From: Tridacna crocea
Taxonomy: Eukaryota; Mollusca; Bivalvia; Cardiida; Cardiidae
Direction of reading: 5' to 3'
DNA length: 64,000 nt
NCBI GenBank assembly: GCA_943736015.1
Contig: OX031063.1
Location: forward strand, 37,836,672 to 37,900,671
Shown: in pieces, positions 52,232 through 63,009 of the stretch
Layout: each line of letters starts with the position of its first letter
Position numbering within the stretch: position 1 is the stretch's first letter
The notes under the pieces: generated by a model
Told to the model about the DNA's origin: nothing
Database searches by the model: none
Seen by the model: only the letters and a program-made list of their open reading frames with translations
Position numbers and translations under genes: made by a program

Positions 52232-55200
52232 CTAGCAATACCAAAGTACTAATTTTAGCATTGAAAAACACCTGTCAGATGAACAAGTAAACTGTAGGAG
52301 GCAATCAATTCATATAGCTGGCTTTATGGCAAAACGACTCGGGTTCTTAAAATGCAAACTTGCCCGTCCCCATGGCTTTCTTTGTGAATAAGTTTGATTT
52401 GGTAGCACTGGTTGGCGATCACAAAATTGGCCTTTTATGCGCATGTTTGTCAACTTGTCCCTATTTATACTTGTTTACTTTCCCACTGTCGTCTAAAATA
52501 TTTGCAAAAGGTTTAAAAGAATGTCGTATTGAATCATTTTTACCTTAACTATTGTCTTACCCTTATCCTGCTAAATAAGTAAAATGAAACTTTTTTAGCT
52601 GATATTGAAATAACCCAATTTTGTAATTTCAATATTTTTTATGCAGGGACGTTAAGACTTCTCCTGATGGGACAGTGTAGATCCAAAATTAAACTGCACG
52701 CTCTGTGCAGTCTGATATTGATTCACACTGTCCGCAAAAGGTCTTGAGTAACGCTTAACAACCTAAGGGTTGATTTTAAGAATGCAGTCGATTTTTTTTT
52801 TTTTTTTTTTTTAATCAACGAAATTTTAAACGTGTCCAAAAAAAATAAATAAAGATACAAAAAGAATAATGGAGAAGAGCATATATTGTTTGAACGGATG
52901 ACAAGAAAGTAAAGCAGGAAATATCGACAATGCCCAGGAAGTGTGGGCAATTGTAACTCTTTCTCTTTCAAGTAGATGAATCTTCTACAATGTATAACGA
53001 GTTCATTTAAAGGCATTGTAAAAAAAAAGAGATAACTCTCAAAGCCATGCAAACTCTACGTTCGTAATCAAGATTTTGTGTATATTCTTTATATGATTAC
53101 ATCATATGTCACATATACAATCGACACCTTAATTTCGATGAGATAACCGTTAAAACATTGGGAAATTCAAAAGACTGTAGATAGGGCAATAGGCTTATAT
53201 AATACAAGATACCATATTATCCGGACAAACATAATTATGACAAGTAATTTTGAGTGTTTTTTTGTGAATTTTCAATTAGTACACTAAGTTTTTATGGACT
53301 TTAGCCTTAGATACTCAACTTGGCGACTGGCGTAATTCAAATTACTTCACAGTTCAGATGGTGCCGCATGCATTCATGCCCCTGTGCTTTCTGCGATAAA
53401 AACCACAACATTGACTAACCTAGATAAGACCTCAATATTAATTGACAATAGAGTACAGAGCAATTTATGGGAGGTAACTCCTCACTAGTTTATCTTAGTT
53501 AAATGAGAGCACATCTGTTTCAGTTATTAGTCGCCGCGCAGAAGCGCGCGACTATATTTTTAATAGTTTTTTGAGTTAGGACATGGATAGTGGGAATTTC
53601 GTTTTTATAGGGGTGTTAGGTTAACAAGGAATCTTTCTAACGTTACTTCGCCTTAAACTGGCTTTTTAATTCATTCTTAAACTACGAAATTGCAATACGA
53701 TACTATTTTTGTTCTATTAATACTTACAACATCGAAAAACCGCCTAATTATTTCTTTTATTGTCGCTATTCGTGAGAAATGGACTCGTCCACATAAATGC
53801 CTTGTTTCCATTGGTCAAGGCTGTACAGGTTTCCAGTCATTTCGTACCTTGTTAATTTCGTACCTAGGTCATTTCGTACGATTTTGGTCATTTCGTACCT
53901 ACTTATACTTTCAATTTTGGTCATTTCGTACCCAGTTGGTCGTTTCGTATAACCTTCGTACACAGGTTTAATAACCATTTTGATTATTTTGTAAATAGTT
54001 TTTCCTACTATTTGTGTGTGTTTTTGTTGAATGACCACTGCTAAAATTGTGCATTGCTGAAATTGTGCTAAATTTCGCCGAAGAACGGGTATGATGGTTA
54101 TGATTGTATCTGACCATTATTGGTTACTTATTTCTAAGTTTAGTTTTTACAACAAAGATAGTTTAGAACTCCTTTGTTTATTTCTCAACGAGCTCTGTAT
54201 AAATTTAATTTGTGGAAAAAATCTGGAGAGAGGCCACTTTTTCGCTGTGTTGTTCATAATGATAAAGCGCGATGCAAAACCATGATTCTTTATAAACACT
54301 GTTCACCAAACACTATAGTCATAGACTTGTTTAAATTAAAAGCATGCCTTGCAACTTTACGTCCTCTTGAATCATACTTTCCTAGGACAGCAACATTTTA
54401 GTAACTTAGCCCTGCTTTCACCACTTTCCCAAACAAACACAGGTTATCACATGTGTGCTATCAAATTCTTTTGTCAAAACATGTTGGATAAGGAGAAATT
54501 GCTCGTTATAAGCAATTTCTTCTTTATTAGCTCACCTGAGCACAACGTGCTCAAGGGGAGCTTTTAGGACCACCCGGTGTCCGTCGTCCGTCGTGCGTCG
54601 TCCGTCGTGCGTCGTCAACAATTCTTTAAACATCAACTCCTCCTAAACCGCTGGGCTGATTTGGACCAAACTTGGCTGGAATGTTCCTTGGGAGTTCCTC
54701 TTTTAAAAACTGTTCACAGAATTTGATTCCGTCAAAAACTCTGGTTGCCATGGCAACGAAATAGAATTTCTTAGGAAATTCTTTAAAAATCTTCTTCTCT
54801 GAAACCACTGGCCAGATTTTAACATAATTTCACAGAGATGTTCCTTAGGTGACCCTTTTCAAAAATTGTTGGCGAAATTTTGATCCGTCAAGAAACATGG
54901 CTCTGGTGAATGGGGGCTTCTTGCACTATACAGAAATGAAGAAATTCTTAAAAATTCTTCTTCTCTGAAACCGCTGGCCAGATTTTAAAATAATTTCACA
55001 CAGATGTTCCTTGGGTGACCCTTTCCAAAAACTGTTCGCGAAATTTTGATCCGTCAAGAAACATGGCTCTTGTGAATGGGGGCTTCTTGCACTATACAGA
55101 AATGAAGAAATTCTTAAAAATTCTTCTTCTCTGAAATCACTGGCCAGATTTTAAAATAATTTCACAGAAATGTTCCTTGGGTAACCCTTTTCAAAAATTG

Positions 55201-57674
55201 TTCGCGAAATTTTGATCCGTCGAGAAACATTGCTCTGGTGAATGGGGGCTACTTTCGCTATACAGAAATGAAGAAATTCTTAAAAATTCTTCTTCTCAGA
55301 AACCGTTGGCCAGATTTTAAAATAATTTCACAGAAATGTTCCTTGGGTAACCCCTTCCAAAATTTGTTCGCGAAATTTTGATTCGTCAAGAAACATGGCT
55401 CTGGTGAATGGGGGCTACTTGCGCTATAGGGAAATGAAGAAATTCTTAAAAATTCTTCTTCTCTCGAACGGCTGGTCAGATTTTAAAATGATTTCACAGA
55501 GATGTTCCTTGGGTGACCCTTTTCAATTGTTCGCGAAATTTCGATTCATCAAGAAACATGGCTCTGGTGAATGGGGGCTACTTGCACCATAGGGCAATGA
55601 AGAAATTCTTTAAAATTCTTCTTCTCTGAAATGGCTGGTCAGATTTTGGAAAATTTTCACAGAGATATTCCTTGGGTGACCCTTTTCGAAAATTGTTCAT
55701 GAAAGTTTGATTCGTAAAGAAACATTGCTCTGGTGAATGGGGGCTACTTGCACTATATGGAAATGAAGAAATTCTTGAAAATTCTTCTTCTCTGAAACGG
55801 CTGGTCAGATTTGAAAATTGTTTCACGGAAATATTCCTTGAATGGCCTTTTTCAAAATGTGGTCGCGAAATTTTGATAGGTCAAGAAACATGGCTCTAGT
55901 GAATGGGGGCTACTTGCACTGTACGGAAATTAAGAAACTCCTAAAAAGTCTTCTTTTTTGAAACTGCTGGTCAGATTTTGAGAGGACTTTTACAGGTGAC
56001 CTTTTAAAAATTGCTTGGAAAAATAATGATTTTGTTTCCAGTGTTTCAATACCTTCAAAAAAAAAAAGGCTATGGTCCTCTCAGAAATTCAGGTGAGCGA
56101 TCCAGGGCCATCTTGGCCCTCTTGTTAAATACTTTTTCCCCACTACTAGCGAATTTTCCACCATTTTTGCAGCTTTTTAAATTGTCATCTGCTAACTCTT
56201 TGAATTTGGAAGAGTCTGATATTTGTCGTTTGGAAAAGAGCTAAGAGAGCGCTGTGCTAGGGTATTAGATACTGTAACAGAAGACAAGTTTTGATATAGG
56301 TTACTATTCACATAATTTCATAATGTGTTAAAAAATCTGCCGATGAAAACTGACATTTACTTACTTCTCCTGGCTTTCTTGAAGCATTAAACAATTTTTT
56401 TGCGGCGACTTTGATGCTTTGCATCAACTTTTTCTTGTTCTCCTTTTAAACATTTGGTGGCAATACACAAGGCGCCGTGAGCCATGGTATAGCAGGACAC
56501 AGTTTCTGTGTGAAACGTTGTGGGTACGAAGGACGTCACACCAAAGTCTATCAAATATCAGACAATGTGATCAACCTGAAATTATAAAAAAAAAAACACT
56601 AAAATACAACAGCACAACCCTATTTCTCCCGATTTTATCAATAAATCATGTTCAATTTGTGAAATACATGTAATAAAAGTATTGATCGATACAAGCGAGT
56701 GGGATGGTCGGAAAAAAACCTGACAAAATAAGCCATTTTAGGCTATACTCCAAATTTCACAAAAAAAGTGCAAACCAAGGAAGCTAGCCTGAAAATGCCA
56801 AGCTAAATTGAAGCTCAAAACAACACATAATCTGTGGTTAAAGTCCAGAATAGCACGTTACCATGCGGTTTTTTCGTAATCTTACATGCCCTTACCTCAC
56901 CCTTATTTTTTGCCGCTAAAAATAGCTGCGAGCTCCATGAACCCTCAGATTCGCATTTGGGATCAAACCTATAGAACAAAGAAGGAAAGGTCATGACCTC
57001 CTGTCTCATAGACAAACTAAATGCTTCTTTTCCTTAATCTAACACAATTCATGGTCGTAGAAACTCCTCTTCTTATCAAAATTGCACTGAAAACCTGCCT
57101 TCTCAATTCATTGTATTTCTAATTTTGACCCTGTCCAATTCGAAACAAACTGTTTACAGGTTCCCATTCATCTTTGTGATGTTATACCTAGCATTTTATC
57201 ATCTATTTATGAACCCACCCATTTTATCCAACAACTGGTTGAACCCTGAACCCGCATGGACAGCTCGGTGATTGGAGTATCAAACTGATGACCTAGAGAT
57301 TGTGAGTTCGATACCAGATTGCGGAAAACTTTTTGCTCAGCTATTTTTCGCCCCTCAGCCCTGATGCATGTGAGAAGGTAGTCATTGGATTGGACAGAGA
57401 GTTGTGTCAGTACTGCTGTGAGAAAGCCAGGAAACGCATGCGTAGATGTGCTGACCGCCGTGATATGAAACCCTGAGTTAGGACGGTCAGTGGACATTGA
57501 CCAAAAGCAAAGGTTTGGACCCATCAGTGCAGACAGACATAAATCGATACTTTTGACAGATGTATTCAGTCCCATTTTTATTGTGTGTAGCTTATTAAAA
57601 TTTGTTCTTCCAATCACGATGTTAGACACTAACCTTTGTTCCTTATGCAGTCGTAAGTAATTTGGTTTTGACAT
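52097..57674 (-). CDS. Small unrecognised gene model (4 exons)
   Basis: I do not recognise the product. Exons 57674-57634, 56968-56896, 56442-56365 and 52231-52097 join in phase (2/2, 0/0, 0/0) to about 108 codons. The protein starts MSKPNYLRLHKEQRFDPK, continues through a lysine-rich, probably helical stretch (KKKLMQSIKVAAKKLF) and VLDVHMAKIRLL, and ends at a TAA lying on the TTAA junction of a MITE at 52100. It has no signal peptide or membrane segment, so it is probably intracellular. ATG 57674 is first in frame after a stop. Possible downstream exons at 51.7 and 51.2 kb do not fit in phase, so the 3' end is uncertain. It may also be a non-coding or broken transcript. Confidence 0.45.
52556..52771. 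mobile_element. Hairpin TTAA MITE, full length
   Basis: It runs from CTTACCCTTATCCTGCTAAA to CTTAACAACCTAAGGGTTGA, the clearest example of this family's inverted ends (CCCTTA..CCT). The hairpin is at 52671-52735. Confidence 0.75.
53820..54110. repeat. GGTCATTTCGTACC-motif repeat
   Basis: At least five units of GGTCATTTCGTAC lie at 53833-53955, followed by GCTAAATTTCGCCGAAGAAC. It is the reverse complement arrangement of 24580-24875. Confidence 0.6.
54408..56244. mobile_element. Palindromic MITE split by a pearl-like insertion
   Basis: The left half (54408-54530) has TTTCCCAAACAAACACAGG and GGAGAAATTGCTCGTTATAA. The right half (56124-56244) has TACTTTTTCCCC, TTGTCATCTGCTAA and GTCGTTTGGAAAAGAGCTAA. 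The 1.6-kb tandem-repeat element sits between them, so the MITE is the older insertion. Confidence 0.75.
54530..56124. mobile_element. Pearl/Helitron-like element with a 166-bp tandem core
   Basis: It begins near TTAGCTCACCTGAGCACAAC and ends CAGGTGAGCGATCCAGGGCC plus a GGGCCATCTTGGCCC hairpin. The phrase CTCTGGTGAATGGGGGCTAC recurs at 54901, 55067, 55233, 55399, 55562, 55728 and 55894 (variants included), a period of 163-166 bp. A (CGTCGTCCGTCGTGCGT)-type microsatellite lies in the 5' flank. Short flanks, a ~160-bp tandem core and a 3' hairpin are features of bivalve pearl / non-autonomous Helitron elements. The frame stays open for long stretches, but no protein function is implied. Confidence 0.75.
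56365..56442 (-). CDS. Unrecognised gene exon 3
   Basis: The donor GAA|GTAAGT is strong, while the acceptor (tttaaaag) has a poor pyrimidine tract. It has 26 codons, ENKKKLMQSIKVAAKKLF to SRKPGE. Confidence 0.42.
56896..56968 (-). CDS. Unrecognised gene exon 2
   Basis: It has a strong acceptor (ttctttgttctatag) and a strong donor (GAG|GTAAGG). It encodes FDPKCESEGSWSSQLFLAA and KNKGE, and is open in the phase set by exon 1. Confidence 0.5.
57245..57475 (+). mobile_element. tRNA-derived SINE, diverged, 3' truncated
   Basis: It has the B box GTGAGTTCGATACC, AAAGCCAGGAAACGCATGCG and CTGACCGCCGTGATATGA. The GGCGTTAAAC tail is missing. Confidence 0.78.
57634..57674 (-). CDS. Unrecognised gene exon 1
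   Basis: ATG at 57674 starts MSKPNYLRLHKEQ, with donor AG|GTTAGT (phase 2). An in-frame TAA lies 30 nt upstream of the ATG. Confidence 0.45.
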
Positions 57675-57719
57675 TAGTGATTCAAATGCAAAACAGTCGA
57701 GTTATGTGTGGTATTCAGA

Positions 57720-57870
57720 CTTAATCCTTTCAGCGCCATGGGGGAAAATATTGGCTTTTGCGGCCAGTATAGATCAAGATCAGACTACACATAACGTGCA
57801 GTCTGATCTAGGATCTATACCGTCCGATCGTTCATTCAAGCCTATTTATGAAAATAATCTACCCGAGTTT
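57720..57870. mobile_element. Hairpin MITE at the 5' edge of the unrecognised gene
   Basis: The hairpin at 57765-57825 pairs GTATAGATCAAGATCAGACT with its complement and is flanked by CTTTTGCGG and CCGTCCGATCG. It lies about 50 bp upstream of the ATG at 57674 (minus gene). Confidence 0.68.
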
Positions 57871-58028
57871 CTGTGGATTGTATATTCTTGTTCGATGGAG
57901 AGATCACATTCATATTTTAGGAGTTGAAGTTTTAATACATATAGAGAGATATATAGCACACAGCATGACAAGGATATGCAATGATTTCACATAACTCGCA
58001 AATATTTCAAAGCACTGACGCAGCAAGC

Positions 58029-58142
58029 TTAATCATGTAACTGAAATATATCGCCGTTTACTTCAAAAATCGACGAAACACCGATAAAGAATGAAGAGTG
58101 TGAGAGAGGCGGCGAAACACGATCGTTGGGGAATTGATTTTC
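58029..58142 (-). CDS. Possible terminal exon of an unknown gene
   Basis: A strong acceptor (gttttactttcag) is followed by an open frame ENQFPNDRVSPPLSHSS to FQLHD and TAA. No upstream partner exon was found. It could instead be a 5' untranslated exon of the gene starting at 57674. Confidence 0.25.
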   Translation of the reverse strand, partial: ENQFPNDRVSPPLSHSSFFIGVSSIFEVNGDIFQLHD

Positions 58143-58609
58143 CTGAAAGTAAAACAAAATCATAATTTACCCTACTGCTTTTTTTAATTGCAAGACAGGA
58201 ATTCTCCAATCAAAAAAATCTTTTTTTTGCAAAAGTGAATTAATTCGGGAGCTGATAAACAGTAAGATGAATACAAAAAAATCTAGTTTTTACAGGATCG
58301 TAAACAATGGAGTTTCAAAGTTGAACATTTGATATTTGTATAGATGTTATGACGAGCAAGAACAGGGACGAAAAAGCCAGTTTCCTTCCGTCTTTTTATA
58401 ACCTTATTTCGAAGATTATTTTCCTGTGCAAGTGGGCGAAAGGTTAGCCCGTTTCTAAATGATACAACTTTGAACATGTCCAAATGCGCAGACAGCGCAG
58501 GCTGATCAGAAACAACACTTTACGCAGATTTCCGAATGCTCCTTTTCGCGTGTTTCAAGTTATATAAAATATAATAATTAAAGTTATTTTTAGTAAAAAA
58601 AATATTTCC

Positions 58610-58720
58610 ATATCAGACAGTGTAGATCTAAGAGCAGACTGCACGTTCTGTGAAGTCTGATCTTAATCTTCACCGTCCGCAGATGGTCCTAAAATCGCGC
58701 TAAGCAGTCAAAAGGTTAAA
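58610..58720. mobile_element. Hairpin TTAA MITE, right part
   Basis: The hairpin GACAGTGTAGATCTAAGAGC and its complement is followed by CGCGCTAAGCAGTCAAAAGG and TTAA. Confidence 0.68.
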
Positions 58721-59285
58721 TCATATATTAAAGCATTGATAGCCTCGAAAAGAGTTATTCTATACAGTGAAATAAACTGAAACTTAGATAACTCAGGGGA
58801 GACAATGGCCTTGGGCTCCGTATGAGGCCTTCTTGTCCCTCTTTCGTTGTCACGCAACCGAAATTAAACCTTGATCCTATATGAATCGAAAAAGATTTGT
58901 TTTACCCAAATGTACAGCTATTGCTGGCGACAAAATGACAAAGTCTCAGATGTAGAATTACGCTTTTGGTAAGGTTGAAAAGACTGTAGGAAAGGGGGAA
59001 AATTTTATCTACCAGCACTTGTTTCTTTTTCCAACAATTGTTTCAATGGTCGTTTCCCCCTAGGTCGTTAAAACCCAAGATTGTTTGGTGAAGGCTCAAA
59101 AAGTTTAAAAGTATGGTAATGCTGAGATCATTTAAAAAATTCAGAAAGATCTAAATTCACTGCGATTAAAATTTATATTTTCTCGAAACTTGTCACAGAA
59201 TTAAAGTGTAAAACAATAATTAGAATGTACATTTCTGTGAAGTTTGATCTTAATTTACTCTGTCCACAAAAGTGAATGACGTCTC

Positions 59286-59514
59286 TTAACCCATAACCTT
59301 ACAACCCGACTTTTAAACGCCCCTGTGAAAGAGGTGTTTTGAAATCATTGTGGGAAAAGGAGAAAATGCTGGTAACCAGCATTTTCTCCTTTTCCCACAA
59401 TGATTTCTTCCCTTCCGAAAACAAATTTCAATTCTCTGATCACATTCATTTCGTCGTCTGCAAATGATTTCAATTTGGACCAGTATAAACTTTTGTCGTT
59501 TGGTAAAGAGTTAA
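59286..59514 (+). mobile_element. Palindromic TTAA MITE, full length
   Basis: The ends are TTAACCCATAACCTTACAAC and GTTTGGTAAAGAGTTAA. Both arms share the private change AAATCATTG / CAATGATTT. Confidence 0.86.
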
Positions 59515-59799
59515 CTGATTAAAGGTCTAGACCCTGTATGCATAGAGAGCCATGACCCTTTGATGAAACTGATGTTGCGCAATATCATGTGTGTTGTACC
59601 TGTTTTTGGAATGTTTATTTTTTTTTTTCATGTCAGATAACCTTCAGCAGACTTCTATACAAAGATTATTTTCAATTCATTTGAACATGATAGATCTAGG
59701 CTTTTTTCCGTAAATCAAAATTTAGTGTGGATCTAAAACACTTATGAATATTACCAAATACATTATGTAGTCAAAAGGAAACTGGGCTTTTTCATACAG

Positions 59800-60027
59800 T
59801 TAACTCATTAGCAAACGACATTATTTTAGGTTTGTCGATATCGAAATCATTTGCAGACGACAAAATGAAAGTGACTGAAAATTTGAAATTTGTTTTGTGA
59901 CGGGTAGAAAACATTGTGGGAAAAGGAGAAAATGCTGGTTACCAGCATTTTCTCCTTTTCCCACGACGTTTTCTAAAGGCTTCTCTCTCAGGGGCGTCAA
60001 AAATAGGGATTGTGTGGTAATGGGTCA
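59800..60027 (-). mobile_element. Palindromic TTAA MITE
   Basis: It starts TTAACTCATTAGCAAACGAC and ends TGGTAATGGGTCAA. The arms differ at CAATG / CGACG only. Confidence 0.82.
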
Positions 60028-60099
60028 AGGCGTGTTTTCGAAGTTTAAATAACGCGATGTCCAGTCATATTTGCGACTGGTAATTGCATCATTATCTAC

Positions 60100-60790
60100 C
60101 TCCAAATGGCATTCTACAAAAACACATCTATCTAATTAGTGCATTCCGAGTACAGAATCGGACTACTTTTCAAAACAACAGCCGTTACTTTGAATGCTAA
60201 ATTCAAATACGTTTACTCTATAAAACCCTCCTTGGTGCGATTCATTCATCTTTGACCAGCTTCCATGTATCCTATGCACAGTCCATTTATTAAAACAGTC
60301 CCTTCGAATTTGAGTAATAGCTTCGGTTTAAGCCCCAGTAAATATGGTGTCGGTGATGCGTCATAGTAGGCCGTTGTCTGCGCATGTCATATTCTTCGAA
60401 GATTCGACTGTCTTATATGACGCATCACTAGCACCGAAAGCGGACAGACTGTAATATTACGCTCTATAAAGTAGCAAAGCAGAAAATAGCTTTTATCAAT
60501 ACGGTTTGAGGAGAAATGAGACCTGCTTCAGCTCTAGATTTCTCTAAACTGCTGATCATAGCTGAGTGAATCGCACGAGGTAGCTTTTTATTGAGTTAAC
60601 GTTTATTTTAGTTTGAAATTCAAAGTAACGGTTGTCGCGTAGGAAAGTGCTTCGGTTCTGTACCCAGGATGCCCAAATTAGATAGATGAGTATTTATAGA
60701 ATGCCATCTAGCGGGAGATAATGCATAGCAGGCAGGTCGAAGCTTCGAAGAACATGACATGCGCTGACAACGGTAATTGCATCTTTTTAT
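60100..60790. repeat. Large inverted-repeat element
   Basis: AAATGGCATTCTACAAAAAC and GCCGTTACTTTGAATGCTAA at the left reappear inverted at 60607-60720 (AACGGTTGTCGCG, TAGAATGCCATCTAGCGGGA). A second inner inverted pair involves GCGTCATAGTAGG / TATGACGCATCAC and CGAAGAATATGACATGCGC-like arms. One end is related to 6530-6640. Confidence 0.65.
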
Positions 60791-61190
60791 GACATCAGAT
60801 GTGACTTCATGAATACTATCCCTGTAGTGTAAAATACGGCGATTACTATGACCTGTACGATGTGTAAAGGTGCAGTTTGTAAAAAGTTCCAGGCAATGAC
60901 AGAACAAAGAATCTTGAAACTAGAACAATTCCATCTTCGGAACCCAGGTTTAAGCATTACGTTACTTTCCATCCAACCGTCAGTGCTTTTATGAATACCA
61001 GTTAAATGGGGGAGTCTTAAGTTTTACAGAATTAAACATAAAAAGTTGGCCTCATGCGGGATAACGTGTTCCTATCTTTGATGTCGGCAAACAGTGTTTT
61101 GCCATTTTGTATGGCTGACGTAAGTTGCAGATAATGTGGCATGGCTAACGATGTGGACAGCTGCAGTTTTTACTTACATTTTTATCATTT

Positions 61191-61463
61191 GTGACGCCGG
61201 TCACGCAAAAAGGGACCTCCTTGGAACTGCAAAAAGTATCAACCCTAGTCAAACTGCGCAACTGCGCAGTCTGACCAGGGTTGACACTTTTTGCTTTTAT
61301 GATATTTTCTGTATGAAAAGTTGTCATCCTACCTTGTTATACAATCTTTTTTTGAGTTTTGAGCTATCACCTTAATTAAATCGACCTTCGACGTTGTTGA
61401 TCTGTTTTCATCTAATTGATGTACTGAATTCCCAGATAGTCCCTCTTCGCGGGACAGGTCGCA
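61191..61463. mobile_element. GTGACCC-TIR MITE
   Basis: It runs from GTGACGCCGGTCACGCAAAA to CTTCGCGGGACAGGTCGC, with eroded TIRs and an intact internal hairpin. Confidence 0.72.
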
Positions 61464-61814
61464 TTTTGATAGGGCTTAAGATATAAAACAAGTATTCGGA
61501 TTTTGTATGCAATCGAAAATAAGTGAGGCATGCTCTGTGAAAAAGGAACTTAAGACACCTGCAAAAATATCGACTCATGAAAAATACTGGGTGTTTCTAA
61601 AATAAAATCAATTGATAAAGTGTTTACTTGTCCAAGGACGACTCTGCCCCCAGATTCTGTTAGGCCTTATACCAAAACGATTTTATTCATCCTTAATTAT
61701 GTGATGGCATGCTTTCTTGATGCATCACGGCTATGCCTTTAATCCCCGACCCTTTTGCCGGCGTGCCGCTCTATAGATATTAATAAAAAGGTAATAAAAC
61801 ATTTTTTTCTGTCA

Positions 61815-61824
61815 GAGAGAGAGA

Positions 61825-61865
<41 letters not shown>

Positions 61866-61866
61866 T
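61815..61866. repeat. (GA)n microsatellite
   Basis: A GA/GGGA-rich tract ending in a G run. Confidence 0.95.
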
Positions 61867-62159
61867 TGTACTAACGTATTAATAACAGCTAGCAAAATTT
61901 AATCATTACCAAATGGCAAAAATCTAGCTCGAATGAGGGCATGGTGGTTTACTGTGTTAACATCTAAGGTCATTTAGCGTGCAAATAAAAAAAAATGCAA
62001 GGAAAAAACTAGCTTGTAAGGTGTAAGAAGCTTGTGAGTAATGAATATGTTTTATGAAATGATTCTGTAATGGAAATAACATAGATATAGAATGATAAGA
62101 ATGAAACAGCTAAAAACTTTAGACTCATCGAAATTGAAAGCAATTTTTGCCAACGACAA

Positions 62160-62296
62160 AACAACAGATTAATAATACAAAACAGAGGGACGCCTGCGAA
62201 TTAGTTGTCACAATATACTTAATATCGCAAGATTATTAATTCCGGGAATTGAGTCAATCGTTTATCAAATAATTCCGTTGTTTTAATGGGTCTGAA
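62160..62296. repeat. Direct repeat, copy 1
   Basis: CAGATTAATAATACAAAACA to TGTTTTAATGGGTCTGAAG. Copy 2 is at 63512-63648, about 90% identical by eye. Confidence 0.82.
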
Positions 62297-62814
62297 GTGA
62301 CTGAATTTGTCTGTACTAGGATAGAAAACTTTGCACGAAAACTACTATAGATATGACAGACATGGAATGTAAGTGTAAAATGGCCATCTAAGGAATTTAT
62401 ATGATAAGACAAAGTGTAGAGAACTCGATTTTATTAGGTGTGGAATGCTAGACTCAATCCATAGGACAGACTGGTCATCGTACCTCATCATCATAATGTT
62501 TTCCTTGACATTTGTTTGGTCAAACAAATGTTTGAGTAAATAAAATCATCGAACCTTTATCTTTCTTACGCCAAAAACGTTCAACCTTAAGGTCACCAAA
62601 ACCAAATCAACCCGCTTTTAGGGGACGATTTCCATCAGGACCTCACAGTTGAAAATCCGCAGTCTGATCGTTGACCCATCGTATCCGAAATTTACTTTAG
62701 TTTTTTTTATTATTTAAATGTTATGACCATTTCTTACTGCTTGAATTTATTCGACACTCTAATTTTTCTGTTGTTATTTTCTTATATAAGCATAATAGAG
62801 CAACTGTAGGCTTT

Positions 62815-62900
62815 TTTTTTTTAACCCACAATATAGATCGGGATAAGGCTGTACAAAACCTGAAGCCTGATCTTGGATCTTCCCTTTTCGATTAAGTAAT
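62815..62900. mobile_element. Hairpin MITE, eroded core
   Basis: It has CACAATATAGATCGGGATAA and CTGATCTTGGATCTTCCC arms. The remaining pairing is weak. Confidence 0.5.
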
Positions 62901-63009
62901 TTTTTTAAGGTAAATTAGATCCTTAAAATAGGGAAAAAAATTAGTTCCGGCTGGGAAATTCCATTTCATTCATCCTGCATTTTTATCCATAAGTAACTCC
63001 GTGTTCCAC

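Noticed and set aside
55395-55826. Overlapping open frames in the 166-bp array
   Set aside because: They result from repetition of a unit with few stops. There is no start or splice context and the frames exist on both strands.
58283-58483. Open frame FRPLAQENNLRNKVIKRRKE (minus) after a plausible acceptor
   Set aside because: It has no usable donor and no partner exon. The right side belongs to a MITE fragment.
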